64,000 nt of DNA from Hamadaea sp013361475. Its GTDB lineage: Bacteria > Actinomycetota > Actinomycetes > Mycobacteriales > Micromonosporaceae. The first letter of the stretch is position 1; every line of letters begins with the position of its first letter. The stretch spans positions 536,062 to 600,061 of the forward strand of contig NZ_JBFAHM010000004.1 of the NCBI RefSeq assembly GCF_040654195.1. Direction: 5' to 3'. Position numbers and translations under genes: made by a program. Positions 18,140 to 28,035 of the stretch are shown piece after piece. Below the pieces are notes generated by a model. It made no database searches. It saw only the letters and a program-made list of their open reading frames with translations, and was not told the origin of the DNA.

Positions 18140-18166
18140 GCTGCGGCTCGGTGGTCGAGCCGCAGC
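18140..18166. terminator. Bidirectional terminator hairpin
   Basis: GCTGCGGCTCG (18140-18150) and CGAGCCGCAGC (18156-18166) form a perfect 11-base stem with a 5-base loop. The hairpin lies between the convergent secreted-protein and GNAT genes, 13 bases after the first stop codon. Confidence 0.75.
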
Positions 18167-18178
18167 GGGTCCGTCCGA

Positions 18179-19072
18179 TCAGCGGACGATGACGAGGTTG
18201 GCCATGTCGACGACCGCGCGGTAGCCCAGCGCCGCGTAGATCTTGTTCGAGGTCGGGTTCGCCTGGTCGGTGAACAGGCACGCGCGGGCGCCGTCGGCGA
18301 CGATGCGGCGGGACACCTCCGCGACGGCCGCGCTGGCCCAGCCGCGTCCGCGCTGCTCCGGCGGAGTGTAGACCGGGCCGACCCGGGCCACGCCGTACGA
18401 CGGCGGGTTCGCTCCGGTCAGATGCACGGGTACGCCGTCCTCGTCGACCCAGAACCAGATGTTCTTCGTGACCAGGTTCTGCAGCGTCTCCTCCCGGTCG
18501 GGCACCTGGTGGAAGCTGGTGCCCCGGGCGCGACCGGCTTGCTCGTCGGCGTCCGCGCCGAAGGCTTCGTACCAGGCTTGGACGAGGTCGACGTCGGCTT
18601 CGGTCGCACGGCGTAGTTCGCCGGGGACGGGCGTCGGGGGGATCAGGTCGCCGAGTTCGTGGAGCCGGGTGTGCTGGCCGACTTCGACCGTGCCGCCCTG
18701 GTGGCGTACGAGTTCGGCGGCGCACAGCTGGACGGCGGGCAGTGCTCCGTTGATCGCCGTGATGTCTTCCCCACGTTCCTGCAGCGCTCGGCCGAGGGCG
18801 ACAGCGGCTTCATCCGGCATGGGCAGCAGGAACGGCGGATAGGGCTCGAAGGGAGCCGTACGCATTCCAGCGCCGACCACCGCGCCGGACTCGTCGCGCA
18901 CGACGAGCCACCAGTTACGTTCCGGCTGTTCCTTGCCCTGGGCGAGCTGCGCCGCCGTACGCTCGGCGAGCGTGGCCACGACGGTGCTCACCACCGGATT
19001 CGCCGCGAGATGGTCACCGGCGGCGGCGAGGAACTCGACAGGATCGGTCAGGAACTCCAGCTGCATCCGCAC
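18179..19072 (-). CDS. GNAT-family N-acetyltransferase
   Basis: The 297-residue protein ends in a GNAT domain. The acetyl-CoA loop is recognisable as EQRGRGWASAAVAEVSRRI, followed by LFTDQANPTSNKIYAALGY, the usual strand 5/helix 4 region. The N-terminal ~130 residues (FEPYPPFLLPMPDEA) look like a degenerate acetyltransferase-like half, as in many actinobacterial proteins of this length. The acceptor is unknown. ATG 19072 lies just after a large stem-loop that ends the upstream SDR transcript. Confidence 0.85.
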   Translation of the reverse strand: MRMQLEFLTDPVEFLAAAGDHLAANPVVSTVVATLAERTAAQLAQGKEQPERNWWLVVRDESGAVVGAGMRTAPFEPYPPFLLPMPDEAAVALGRALQERGEDITAINGALPAVQLCAAELVRHQGGTVEVGQHTRLHELGDLIPPTPVPGELRRATEADVDLVQAWYEAFGADADEQAGRARGTSFHQVPDREETLQNLVTKNIWFWVDEDGVPVHLTGANPPSYGVARVGPVYTPPEQRGRGWASAAVAEVSRRIVADGARACLFTDQANPTSNKIYAALGYRAVVDMANLVIVR

Positions 19073-19117
19073 ACGCTACCGAGCGTGCAACGCCGACCGC
19101 AGCCCATTTGCCGCCGG

Positions 19118-19174
19118 TCGGTGGAACGCCGTATACCTCACCGATCGGCGGTGAGGTGCGTGACGTTCCACCGA
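19118..19174. terminator. Two-tier stem-loop between SDR and GNAT genes
   Basis: The outer arms TCGGTGGAACG (19118-19128) and CGTTCCACCGA (19164-19174) pair perfectly. The inner arms ACCTCACCG (19135-19143) and CGGTGAGGT (19149-19157) do too. The structure lies 68 bases downstream of the SDR stop and 46 bases upstream of the GNAT start on the same strand, so it could be a terminator or a leader structure. Confidence 0.55.
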
Positions 19175-19242
19175 GGCCAGAGCAGGTGGCGGCCATAACG
19201 CTGCCCCGCCGGCTCGGCAGCGTCGACCGGTGCCCCGGCGCG

Positions 19243-19908
19243 TCAGGCGAAGCCGTAGACCGGAATGATCGCCCCGTTGATCGGCCAGGCCTCCTCCGAA
19301 CACAGGAACGCGATCACCTTCGCCACATCCTCGACCGGGACGGCCTTGGCCATGGCACCGTCCGGGATCACCGCCCGGTTCGCCGGGGTGTCCAGCAACG
19401 CCGGCATCACCGCGTTCACCCGCACGCGCGAAGACTTGAGCTGCTCGGCGACCAGACTCGTCAGGCGTACCACCGCGCTCTTGGACAAGGAGTAGGCGAC
19501 TGGATCGAGCCCGGTGACCGCGGAGCGCGACCCGACGTTGACGATCGAGCCGCCGTGCTTCGCGAGCCGGGGCGCGGCCGCCTGGCTGGACCACAGCGCG
19601 GTCGCGACATTGATCTCCGTCGCCGCCGCCAGGTCCTCCTCCGTGACGTCGGCCAGCGCGCCGGGAAAATAGCCGCCCGCGATGTTGACCAGCGACCGAG
19701 TGTCCCCGAGTTCGTCGATGCGACCCCACGCCTCGTGCACCGCCCGGCGATCGGTCAGGTCGACCTGCAACGCGTGTACGCCATCCGGCGTCTGCTGCGG
19801 CTTGGCCCGGTCCAGCGCCACCACGTCCTTCGTACGCCGCGCGAACTCGGCCACGACAGCCCGCCCCAACGCGCCCTGCGCACCCGTCACGACAACCAGA
19901 TCAGCCAT
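19243..19908 (-). CDS. Short-chain dehydrogenase/reductase
   Basis: The 221-residue protein has the SDR cofactor loop TGAQGALG (residues 8-15), a NIAGG motif and the catalytic YSLSK (Tyr and Lys) with an upstream Ser. It should use NAD(P)H in the cytoplasm; the substrate is not apparent. At 221 residues it is slightly shorter than the classical 250, with a truncated C-terminal substrate loop ending IIPVYGFA, which is still typical. ATG 19908. Confidence 0.88.
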   Translation of the reverse strand: MADLVVVTGAQGALGRAVVAEFARRTKDVVALDRAKPQQTPDGVHALQVDLTDRRAVHEAWGRIDELGDTRSLVNIAGGYFPGALADVTEEDLAAATEINVATALWSSQAAAPRLAKHGGSIVNVGSRSAVTGLDPVAYSLSKSAVVRLTSLVAEQLKSSRVRVNAVMPALLDTPANRAVIPDGAMAKAVPVEDVAKVIAFLCSEEAWPINGAIIPVYGFA

Positions 19909-19962
19909 CCGCCCATTGTCGCCTACGCCCAGTGCCCGCGTCAGGGCTGTCGGCGACGCCGA

Positions 19963-20385
19963 TCAGGGCTCCTCGTCGAGCAGGCCCAACATCGAACGGC
20001 CCGCCGCTTCGTGCGCTCCACCGGCCGGAGGTCTGGCGGCGGATGACTCGCCGGACCCGTTCGCGTCCCCCGCCGTCACGACGCTCACCGACGGCGACGA
20101 GGCGCCCGACGAGAGGGCTGAAGCGCCGACCGGGACCGCTGCCGCGGTCGGCACGAGCGGGCGCGGCATCGACAGCCGCACCACCTCCCGGGCGTGCACC
20201 GCCGTCGGGCAGGGCGACGGCCGCCCACACCGCCCGCACGGCTCAGCCGCCCCGGCGGGCACATGCGCCTTCGCCAACGCCAGCGCAGTCGTCGCCACGA
20301 TGCTCATACGCAGGAACAACGGTCCGTCCTGCGGCTGCTCGGGGGAAATCTCGCCCGATCCGGGCCGGTCCTGCCGGTGCTCCAC
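19963..20385 (-). CDS. Hypothetical actinobacterial protein with Cys motif
   Basis: This 140-residue protein is not recognised as a known family. It contains CGRCGRPSPCPTAVHA at about residues 50-65, which resembles the short WPCP-like Cys motif common in small actinobacterial hypothetical proteins. The rest is Ala/Ser/Pro-rich and probably disordered. GTG 20385 is supported by an AAGGAGGCGG ribosome-binding site 4-8 bases upstream, the main reason to call it real. It lies 54 bases downstream of nothing co-directional except the PH-domain gene. Confidence 0.45.
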   Translation of the reverse strand: MEHRQDRPGSGEISPEQPQDGPLFLRMSIVATTALALAKAHVPAGAAEPCGRCGRPSPCPTAVHAREVVRLSMPRPLVPTAAAVPVGASALSSGASSPSVSVVTAGDANGSGESSAARPPAGGAHEAAGRSMLGLLDEEP

Positions 20386-20495
20386 ACCCGCCTCCTTCGG
20401 TCGGCATCGCCGCTGGAACTAACCGCTGGGAGGGGCCGTAGGACTTGCGTACCGTGCAAATTCCATCTTGCGTGTGTCCGTGGCAGGACTGGCGG

Positions 20496-20882
20496 TCAGC
20501 TTCTCGGGCAGATGTAGAACAAGATCACGTTGTGGACGTGCTGGCCCTTGTTCACGCCACGGAAGTCCATCTCGTAGGTGTGCGTGCCGACGTTGATGGC
20601 GATGGACGAGCTCGAATAGAACGAGCCGGCCCACGACTTGTTGCTGACGACGCTGACGCTGGTGATCCGCGAGTACGGGATGCTCGTCAGCGCGACTTTC
20701 TTGCCGACGAAGGACTTGTCCTGGATGATCACCCGCCGGTCGGTGAGTCCGAGGAAGCCCGTGCCGACCCCCGTCGCGTCGTAGACGGCGAGGATCTTCT
20801 CGCCCTCCATCAGACCACTTTGGATCTGGCGTAGCTGATCCTCCCGGTCGAACGGCACTGAGGCGGTTTGCTGCTGGGCCAT
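20496..20882 (-). CDS. Bacterial PH-domain protein
   Basis: The 128-residue protein matches the bacterial pleckstrin-homology-like fold: LMEGEKILAVYDA, FLGLTDRRVIIQDKSF, then VALTSIPYSRITSVSVV and THTYEMDFRG. This is the strand order of YokE-like/bPH proteins. It has no membrane segment. Such domains mediate oligomerisation or lipid/protein contact, and the role here is unknown. ATG 20882 is preceded by AAGGAGG. Confidence 0.75.
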   Translation of the reverse strand: MAQQQTASVPFDREDQLRQIQSGLMEGEKILAVYDATGVGTGFLGLTDRRVIIQDKSFVGKKVALTSIPYSRITSVSVVSNKSWAGSFYSSSSIAINVGTHTYEMDFRGVNKGQHVHNVILFYICPRS

Positions 20883-20955
20883 GGCTCGAACCTCCTTGAG
20901 TCGATCAAGCCCAGGGTAGGGCCACCGGCCAAATCAGCCGTCCACGTCGGTCGGT

Positions 20956-21717
20956 TCAGAAGCAGTGCCACGAGCCGCCGCCGGAGTCGGACACCGTGGA
21001 CCCGTCGGGCAGCGTCACTGTGATGCTCCATGAATAGTTGCCGAACACGGATACTCCGCCACCGCCTCCGCCGTAGAACGAGGCGTCGCCGGTGAACGAC
21101 GTGGTCCCGCTGCCTGCGTACGAGATGCTGCGCAGGGAGTCGGCCTGGCCTGCGCTGCCCCGGGGATTCGTGCCGTACGGCGCTCCGGAGAGCGTGGCGT
21201 ACACGTCGATCGTGACGGTGCCGCCGCTGCAGCTCGACGAGGAGGAGCCGGCCAGCGACGCGGTGCGATAGTCCGGTGGCGCGGCTTTCGTCGTGGCCGG
21301 TGCGGCCGTCGTCCGCCGAGCCGACGGCTTGCCCGAGGGAACGGAACGCCGCGTGGTCGGGCTCGCCGCCGGGGACGTCGGCAAGGCGCTCGAACCCGTC
21401 GCCGAAGGCGCCACCGGGGATGCGATCACCGACGGGGACACCACCGGCGTGACCGGCTGATCGGCTTGCGGCGGCGAATCCCGTGGCCACAGTGCCACGA
21501 TCGCGACCGTGACGATCAGAAGTCCGAGCGCGATCACCGTCAGGCGTCGCGACTCCGGACGCCGACGATCCTCGACCGGAGGCGACAGCGGCTGCTCCCG
21601 CTCCCCCATCGGCTCCGGTGTGTCGGGCCGAGGCAGGAGAGCCCCGCACCCCGGCTCTAGACAATATGGACTCTCGTCGTCGGCGGCGGCGCCGCACGCC
21701 GGACACTCCAGGCTCAC
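20956..21717 (-). CDS. Zinc-ribbon membrane-anchored protein with extracellular domain
   Basis: The 253-residue protein has an N-terminal zinc ribbon (C5, C8, C19, C24; CPACG...CGALL), one membrane helix (about 59-77), a long Ser/Thr/Pro linker (about 80-155) and a C-terminal beta-rich extracytoplasmic domain with three Cys, ending in a GGGSWHCF tail. The topology suggests a cytoplasmic metal-binding tip and an exposed domain. No family function is known to me. GTG 21717 opens the gene. Confidence 0.7.
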   Translation of the reverse strand: MSLECPACGAAADDESPYCLEPGCGALLPRPDTPEPMGEREQPLSPPVEDRRRPESRRLTVIALGLLIVTVAIVALWPRDSPPQADQPVTPVVSPSVIASPVAPSATGSSALPTSPAASPTTRRSVPSGKPSARRTTAAPATTKAAPPDYRTASLAGSSSSSCSGGTVTIDVYATLSGAPYGTNPRGSAGQADSLRSISYAGSGTTSFTGDASFYGGGGGGVSVFGNYSWSITVTLPDGSTVSDSGGGSWHCF

Positions 21718-21760
21718 GCGCAGCAGTATCCATCATGGACCGTCCCACCACCGGGACATC

Positions 21761-21822
21761 GTTGATCATGGAGTTTCCCGCCCCGACACACCGGTGACAC
21801 CACAGTTAACTCCATGATCAAC
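21761..21822. repeat. Inverted repeat with GATCATGG arms
   Basis: GTTGATCATGGAGTT (21761-21775) and AACTCCATGATCAAC (21808-21822) pair perfectly across a 32-base loop. It lies in the divergent gap between the zinc-ribbon and phosphotransferase genes, so it is not in a normal terminator position. It shares TTGATCATGG with the hairpin at 1068-1123. Confidence 0.6.
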
Positions 21823-21872
21823 GGGGAGAGTGGGGGCGGGAGGCGTTGGGGGCTGAGCGGTAGCATCCGGCC

Positions 21873-22748
21873 GTGGTCTACGCCGAGATCCCCTACACGG
21901 CCGCCGTTCGAGAGGCGGTGGGCGCGGCTTTCGGCGTACCCGACGAGCCGGCGGTGAGGCTGCACGGCGGCGAGGAGTCCGCGGCCTATCGGGTCGCGGA
22001 TCTCGTGGTCCGGCTCGGGCCGTCGTGGCGCTCCGACGCCGAGATGGCCTGGTTCGCGCGGCTCGCGGCGCACGCGAGCGCCGCGGTGCCCGAGGTGATC
22101 GCGCCGCTGCCGGCTCGGTCGGGCGATTATGTGATACGCGCAGCGCAGCGACCGGTGACCGTGTGGCCGTTCGCCGCGGGGACCTGGCCCGGCAAGTATG
22201 ACGCCGGGGTGCGACAGCAGGCGGCCGAGCTGCTCGTGCGGGTGCATGCGGCGTTGGCCGACGCGCCGGGGCCGGTCGAGCCGGTCACCGCGATGCCGCA
22301 GGGGCTGGGCGAGGATCTGGCCGATCCGTGGCTGGACGCGTGGCTCGCCGAACGGGCGCAGGGCAAGGTGCAGCCGCTGCACGGTGACTTCTATCGGGGG
22401 AACACGCTGGCCGTCGGCGGCCGGATCACGGCCCTGCTGGACTGGGACGACGCGGTCGTCGGCCCGGTCGAGCGGGAGGCGGCCGAGGGGGCGTGGGAGT
22501 GGGGCGGGTGCCTGGACACCGGCGTCGTTGACGGCGCCCAGGAATTCCTGGCGGCCTATGCCGCGGCCGGCGGGCCGATCGTCGACGACCTGACCTTCCG
22601 GCAGTACGCCCGGGCGCGGATGCGGGGCGAGATCCTGCTCGCCCGTACGCGCTGGAACGAGCTGGACGCGGACGACCGCTCCTACCACGAACGGCAGGTC
22701 GCGGCGTATCACGCCCTCAAATCTCAGCCTACCCCGGGCGGTCGCTGA
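21873..22748 (+). CDS. Aminoglycoside-phosphotransferase-family kinase
   Basis: The 291-residue protein has the APH/choline-kinase catalytic motifs: PLHGDFYRGNTL (Brenner-type HGD with Asn) and LLDWDD (metal-binding Asp). The N-terminal lobe is short and has no obvious conserved Lys in a typical position. Substrates of such proteins range from aminoglycosides to metabolites, and nothing here points to resistance in particular. GTG 21873 is used. The upstream region contains an inverted repeat. Confidence 0.82.
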   Translation: MVYAEIPYTAAVREAVGAAFGVPDEPAVRLHGGEESAAYRVADLVVRLGPSWRSDAEMAWFARLAAHASAAVPEVIAPLPARSGDYVIRAAQRPVTVWPFAAGTWPGKYDAGVRQQAAELLVRVHAALADAPGPVEPVTAMPQGLGEDLADPWLDAWLAERAQGKVQPLHGDFYRGNTLAVGGRITALLDWDDAVVGPVEREAAEGAWEWGGCLDTGVVDGAQEFLAAYAAAGGPIVDDLTFRQYARARMRGEILLARTRWNELDADDRSYHERQVAAYHALKSQPTPGGR

Positions 22749-22792
22749 TCGCCGCCGACCGCTCGTCGACGGTGCTTCGTGGTACCGTCGTC

Positions 22793-22820
22793 TCATGGGA
22801 CTGGAGTCCCATGAAGGAGG
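22793..22820 (+). promoter_or_regulatory. Hairpin abutting the cupin gene ribosome-binding site
   Basis: TCATGGGA (22793-22800) and TCCCATGA (22807-22814) form an 8-base stem with a 6-base loop. The AAGGAGGGG ribosome-binding site begins at its last base. Such a placement could tune translation initiation; it is an observation only. Confidence 0.4.
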
Positions 22821-22827
22821 GGCAGGC

Positions 22828-23163
22828 ATGGACGACCCGACCGTCACCGATCCCGGCCTCTACCGGGTGGTGTTCGAGAACGACCGCGTACGCGTCCTGG
22901 AGTATCGGGACGAGCCCGGTGCGCAGACCCATCCGCACGACCATCCCGACAGCGTCATGATCACGCTGAGCTCGTTCCGCCGTCGCGTGTCGCTCGGCGA
23001 CGAGGAGCGGGAGCTCGAGCTGCCGGCCGGGCAGGCGCGCTGGCTCGGCGCGCAGCGGCACTCCGGGCACAACACCGGCGACAGCCCGACGCACGTCTTC
23101 TTCGTGGAACTGAAGGAACCGGCCCAGAACTCTTCTGGCACAACGGTTCTGGGTCCCGTTTAA
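22828..23163 (+). CDS. Small cupin-domain protein
   Basis: The 111-residue protein carries a cupin metal-binding pattern: a first motif THPHDHPD (His-rich) and a second motif WLGAQRHSGHNTG. The order of strands fits a single-domain cupin. The function is unknown; it may bind a metal or small ligand. ATG 22828 is preferred because AAGGAGGGG lies 6-8 bases upstream; an ATG at 22795 would put the hairpin in the coding region. Its stop overlaps the stop of the convergent hydrolase gene by four bases. Confidence 0.8.
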   Translation: MDDPTVTDPGLYRVVFENDRVRVLEYRDEPGAQTHPHDHPDSVMITLSSFRRRVSLGDEERELELPAGQARWLGAQRHSGHNTGDSPTHVFFVELKEPAQNSSGTTVLGPV

Positions 23164-23987
23164 GCGGACCTCGCGAGCCACTCCAGAGCTTCTTCGGCGT
23201 GGCGCAGCACCGAGACGTGCCCCTCGTCGGCCCAATGCCGGTATTGAGCACCGGGGATGTGCCCGGCGAGCCAGGCGCTGTGCGTACTGGGGACCATCCG
23301 GTCGCGGTCGCCGTGCATCAGCAGCACGGGGACGGTGATGCTGGCCGGGTCGAATCCCCAGGCTCCGGCGTTGGCCAGGTCGTCGTCGATCTGGGCGGCC
23401 GGCCCGGCGGCGATGGCGGGCCCGACGACCTTGCCGAACCAGCCCCACTCCCCTTCCAGCGCCGCCCAGTCGACGTCGGCGAACCCGATGTCGGTCTCCC
23501 CCTCGGCCGCCAGGTGACTCGCCAGGGCGGTACGGCCGGCGGCCGACGCGCGCAGGGTGGCCTCCGAGCCGGAGGCCATGCCGGCGAACCAGTCGAGGCT
23601 TTCGGCGCTGATCGGGGCGAGCCCGGAGACGCTGACCGCCGCGAAGACCCGCTCGGGCAGCAGCGCGGCACAGGCCAGCGCGTGCGGTCCGCCACCGGAG
23701 TGGCCGAAGACGGCGAACCGGCCGAGCCCGAGGTGGTCGGCGACCGCCGCGGTGTAGCGGGCGGCGGAGGCGAAGTCCCGGCCGGGTGCGGGCGTGGAAC
23801 CGCCGTAGCCGGGGCGGTCGTAGGAGACCCAGCGCAGCCCGAGGCGTTCGGCCGCGGCGAACAGCGGTTCCGGCGGCGCGCCGAGGTTGGGGGTGCCGTG
23901 GTGCCAGACGACCGGCACCCCGTCCCCACCCGTGTCGTACGCGTGCAGCCGCCCGCCGGTCACGGGCACGTCGAATTCGATCACCAC
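23160..23987 (-). CDS. Alpha/beta-fold hydrolase
   Basis: The 275-residue protein has an oxyanion region HHGTPNLG (29-36), SYDRPGYGGS (55-64), nucleophile elbow GHSGGG (Ser97), an acid in MHGDRDRMVP and a His in DEGHVSVL. All triad residues are present. It resembles haloperoxidase/proline-iminopeptidase-like hydrolases, with an unknown substrate. It starts at GTG or ATG near 23987, eight bases after the Ohr stop on the same strand, so it is probably co-transcribed with ohr. Confidence 0.85.
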   Translation of the reverse strand: MVIEFDVPVTGGRLHAYDTGGDGVPVVWHHGTPNLGAPPEPLFAAAERLGLRWVSYDRPGYGGSTPAPGRDFASAARYTAAVADHLGLGRFAVFGHSGGGPHALACAALLPERVFAAVSVSGLAPISAESLDWFAGMASGSEATLRASAAGRTALASHLAAEGETDIGFADVDWAALEGEWGWFGKVVGPAIAAGPAAQIDDDLANAGAWGFDPASITVPVLLMHGDRDRMVPSTHSAWLAGHIPGAQYRHWADEGHVSVLRHAEEALEWLARSA

Positions 23988-23995
23988 ACGGGCTA

Positions 23996-24418
23996 TTACA
24001 CCGTGGTGATCAGCTCCACGTCCACGTTGCCCCGGGTGGCGTTGGAGTACGGGCAGGTCTGGTGCGCCTGGGCGACGAGGTTCCGGGCGGCCGCCTCGTC
24101 GAGGCCGGGCAGGTGGACGGCGAGGGCGACGGTCAGGCCGTAGCCGCCGGTGTCGAGCTTGCCGAGGCCGACGCGGGCGGTCACCGAGGTCTCGGGCAGC
24201 TGGACCTTGCCCAGTCGCGCGACGGTCTTCAGCGCGCTGTGGAAGCAGGCGGCGTATCCGGCGGCGAACAGCTGCTCGGGGTTGGTCGCGCCACCGGCGC
24301 CGCCGAGTTCCTTCGGCACGGCCAGGGTCAGGTCGAGCTGCCCGTCGTCGGTACGCGCCCGGCCGTTGCGGCCTTCCCCGGTCGCGACGGCTTCGGCGGT
24401 GTAGAGCGTGGTCATCAT
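23996..24418 (-). CDS. ohr: Organic hydroperoxide resistance protein (Ohr)
   Basis: The ~140-residue protein has all catalytic features of Ohr: Arg at the GRNGRARTDD turn, Glu in TNPEQLFAAGYAACFHSAL with the peroxidatic Cys about ten residues later, and the resolving Cys in HQTCPYSNATRGN. It reduces organic peroxides using lipoylated partners. Adjacent ATG codons at 24418 and 24415 are possible starts; a longer upstream frame has no family sequence. A CAAT-N3-ATTG element 15 bases upstream may be its OhrR/MarR-type operator, although no ohrR gene is in the window. Confidence 0.92.
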   Translation of the reverse strand: MMTTLYTAEAVATGEGRNGRARTDDGQLDLTLAVPKELGGAGGATNPEQLFAAGYAACFHSALKTVARLGKVQLPETSVTARVGLGKLDTGGYGLTVALAVHLPGLDEAAARNLVAQAHQTCPYSNATRGNVDVELITTV

Positions 24419-24432
24419 GGTGTCAGCGTACC

Positions 24433-24443
24433 CAATTTGATTG
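24433..24443. promoter_or_regulatory. Candidate OhrR/MarR-type operator
   Basis: CAATTTGATTG is an inverted CAAT-TTG-ATTG element in a locally AT-rich patch, 15 bases before the ohr start. Known OhrR boxes have AATT/ATTG half-sites of this kind. The regulator gene is not adjacent, so the assignment is inferred. Confidence 0.4.
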
Positions 24444-24473
24444 TGTGCAACCATATGGTGAAGGCAACACGAA

Positions 24474-24502
24474 AAGCGCCCCGGCACCGGGCCGGGGCGC
24501 TT
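24474..24502 (-). terminator. Rho-independent terminator of the sdh operon
   Basis: AAGCGCCCCGG (24474-24484) and CCGGGGCGCTT (24492-24502) form an 11-base stem with a 7-base loop. Read on the minus strand, the stem is followed by TTTTCG, and it lies 17 bases after the sdhB stop codon. Confidence 0.8.
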
Positions 24503-24518
24503 GGCGTACAAGCTGGGC

Positions 24519-25273
24519 TCAGGACTTCGCGCGGACGGCGTGGAGGAAGTCCTTGTTGAGCCGCGAGATGGTGGACAGCGGGATGCCCTTGGGGCAGACC
24601 GCGGTGCACTCGCCGCTGTTCGTGCAGCCGCCGAAGCCCTCCTCGTCGTGCGCGTGCACCATGTTCAGCACGCGCGAGTCGCGCTCCGGCTGGCCCTGCG
24701 GCATCAGCCCGAGGTGGGTGATCTTCGCCGCGGTGAACAGCATGCCCGAGCCGTTCGGGCAGGCCGCCACGCACGCGCCGCAGCCGATGCAGGTGGCCGC
24801 CTCGAACGCGGCGTCGGCGTCCGGCTTGGGCACCGGGACCGCGTGCGCCTCGGGCGCGGACCCGGTCGGCGCGGTGATGTAGCCGCCGGCCTGAATGATC
24901 CGGTCGAACGCCGTCCGGTCCACCACCAGGTCCTTGATGACCGGGAAGGCCCGGGCCCGCCACGGTTCCACGTCGATGGTGTCGCCGTCGGAGAACGTGC
25001 GCATGTGCAGCTGGCAGGTGGTGGTGGCCTTCTGCGGGCCGTGCGGGGTGCCGTTGATGACCAGCGAGCACGCGCCGCAGATGCCCTCGCGGCAGTCGTG
25101 ATCGAAGGCGATCGGCTCCTCGCCGCCCAGGATCAGCTTCTCGTTGAGAACGTCGAGCAGCTCCAGGAACGACATGTCCGGCGACACGTCGTCCACCTCG
25201 TAGGTGACCATCCGGCCGGCGTCGTCCGGCCCGGTCTGGCGCCAGACGCGCAACTTCAGGCGCATGGTGTCGC

Positions 25274-25277
<4 letters not shown>
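24519..25277 (-). CDS. sdhB: Succinate dehydrogenase/fumarate reductase iron-sulfur subunit
   Basis: The 252-residue protein has an N-terminal plant-type [2Fe-2S] ferredoxin domain (CREGICGACSLVINGTPHG plus a later Cys) and a C-terminal domain with CIGCGACVAACPNGS and CTNSGECTAVCPKGI for the [4Fe-4S] and [3Fe-4S] clusters. It passes electrons from the flavoprotein to quinone. GTG 25277 overlaps the sdhA stop as GTGA and has GGAG six bases upstream; ATG 25265 is an alternative. An open frame extending upstream is a shadow of sdhA. Confidence 0.93.
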
Positions 25278-27214
<1,937 letters not shown>

Positions 27215-27217
27215 TGC

Positions 27218-27958
27218 TCAGCCCACCAATCCGAAGGTCACAGCGAGCGGGACGATCAGGAAGCCGGCACTCAGGCCGACCGAGACCACCAGGGCGGCGG
27301 CCTTGAGGACGCGCTGGCGCTTGGCGTTGCTGACGCCGAGGGTCTGCAACGCCGACCACAGGCCGTGGCGGAGGTGGAACCCGATCATCACCAGGGCCAC
27401 GACGTAGAAGATGGTCACCCACCAGCGCTCGGGGGCGAAGTCCTGCACGACCGCGTCGTACGCCTTGCTCCGGTCGCCGACCGGGTTCACGGTGCGGGTG
27501 GTCAGGTCGAGGATGTGCCAGATGATGAAGGCGAGGACGATGACGCCGCCCCAGCGCATCGTCCGGGCGGCGTAGCTGCCCTGCACCGGCGGGCGGTGGG
27601 CGTACTTGACCGGGCGGGCCTGCTTGGCCCGGATCGTCAGCACCGTCGCCGACCAGATGTGCGCCACCACCGCCAGCAGCAGCACCGCCCGCTGGATCCA
27701 GAGGAAGCCCTCGTACGGCACGACCGGCGTGAGGATCGTGCGCAGCCAGTGCGCGTAGTGGTCGAACGCCTCGGCGCCGACGAAGATCTTCAGGTTGCCG
27801 ATCATGTGCACGACGAGGAAGGCGACCAGCAGCGCGCCGGTCGATGCCATGATCGCCTTGAGCGCCACCGAGCTGCGCCGGCGGACCGGCCGGACCGGAG
27901 CGCGCTTGGTGCTCACGGCCCCGGAACTCACACTGCGGGGAGGAGAAGCTACTGCCAC
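27218..27958 (-). CDS. sdhC: Succinate dehydrogenase cytochrome b subunit (b558 type)
   Basis: The 246-residue protein has five membrane helices after a basic N terminus, matching the single-subunit cytochrome b558 type. Conserved His candidates for the two hemes are in VVHMIGNLK, HYAHWLR, VAHIWSA, WHILDLT and HLRHGLW. It anchors SdhA and SdhB and passes electrons to menaquinone. It is the first gene of sdhCAB; GTG 27958 is the best start. It is divergent from a LysR gene. Confidence 0.92.
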   Translation of the reverse strand: MAVASPPRSVSSGAVSTKRAPVRPVRRRSSVALKAIMASTGALLVAFLVVHMIGNLKIFVGAEAFDHYAHWLRTILTPVVPYEGFLWIQRAVLLLAVVAHIWSATVLTIRAKQARPVKYAHRPPVQGSYAARTMRWGGVIVLAFIIWHILDLTTRTVNPVGDRSKAYDAVVQDFAPERWWVTIFYVVALVMIGFHLRHGLWSALQTLGVSNAKRQRVLKAAALVVSVGLSAGFLIVPLAVTFGLVG

Positions 27959-28014
27959 GCCCCGACGCTAGGAACGAGCTGAACCCCGCGTCCAATGCAT
28001 GCGTGCCCGTTTTC

Positions 28015-28033
28015 CGATAGCCGTAAACTATCG
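28015..28033. promoter_or_regulatory. LysR box (T-N11-A) between sdhC and lysR
   Basis: CGATAG (28015-28020) and CTATCG (28028-28033) are perfect inverted half-sites with a T-N11-A core (28018-28030), the classical LysR binding pattern. The site ends two bases before the start of the lysR gene and 57 bases upstream of sdhC, so it could serve autoregulation and control of sdh. Confidence 0.6.
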
Positions 28034-28035
28034 TC

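Noticed and set aside
21873..22748. Aminoglycoside resistance gene
   Set aside because: Kinase motifs are present but there is no evidence for an antibiotic substrate; left as a family call.
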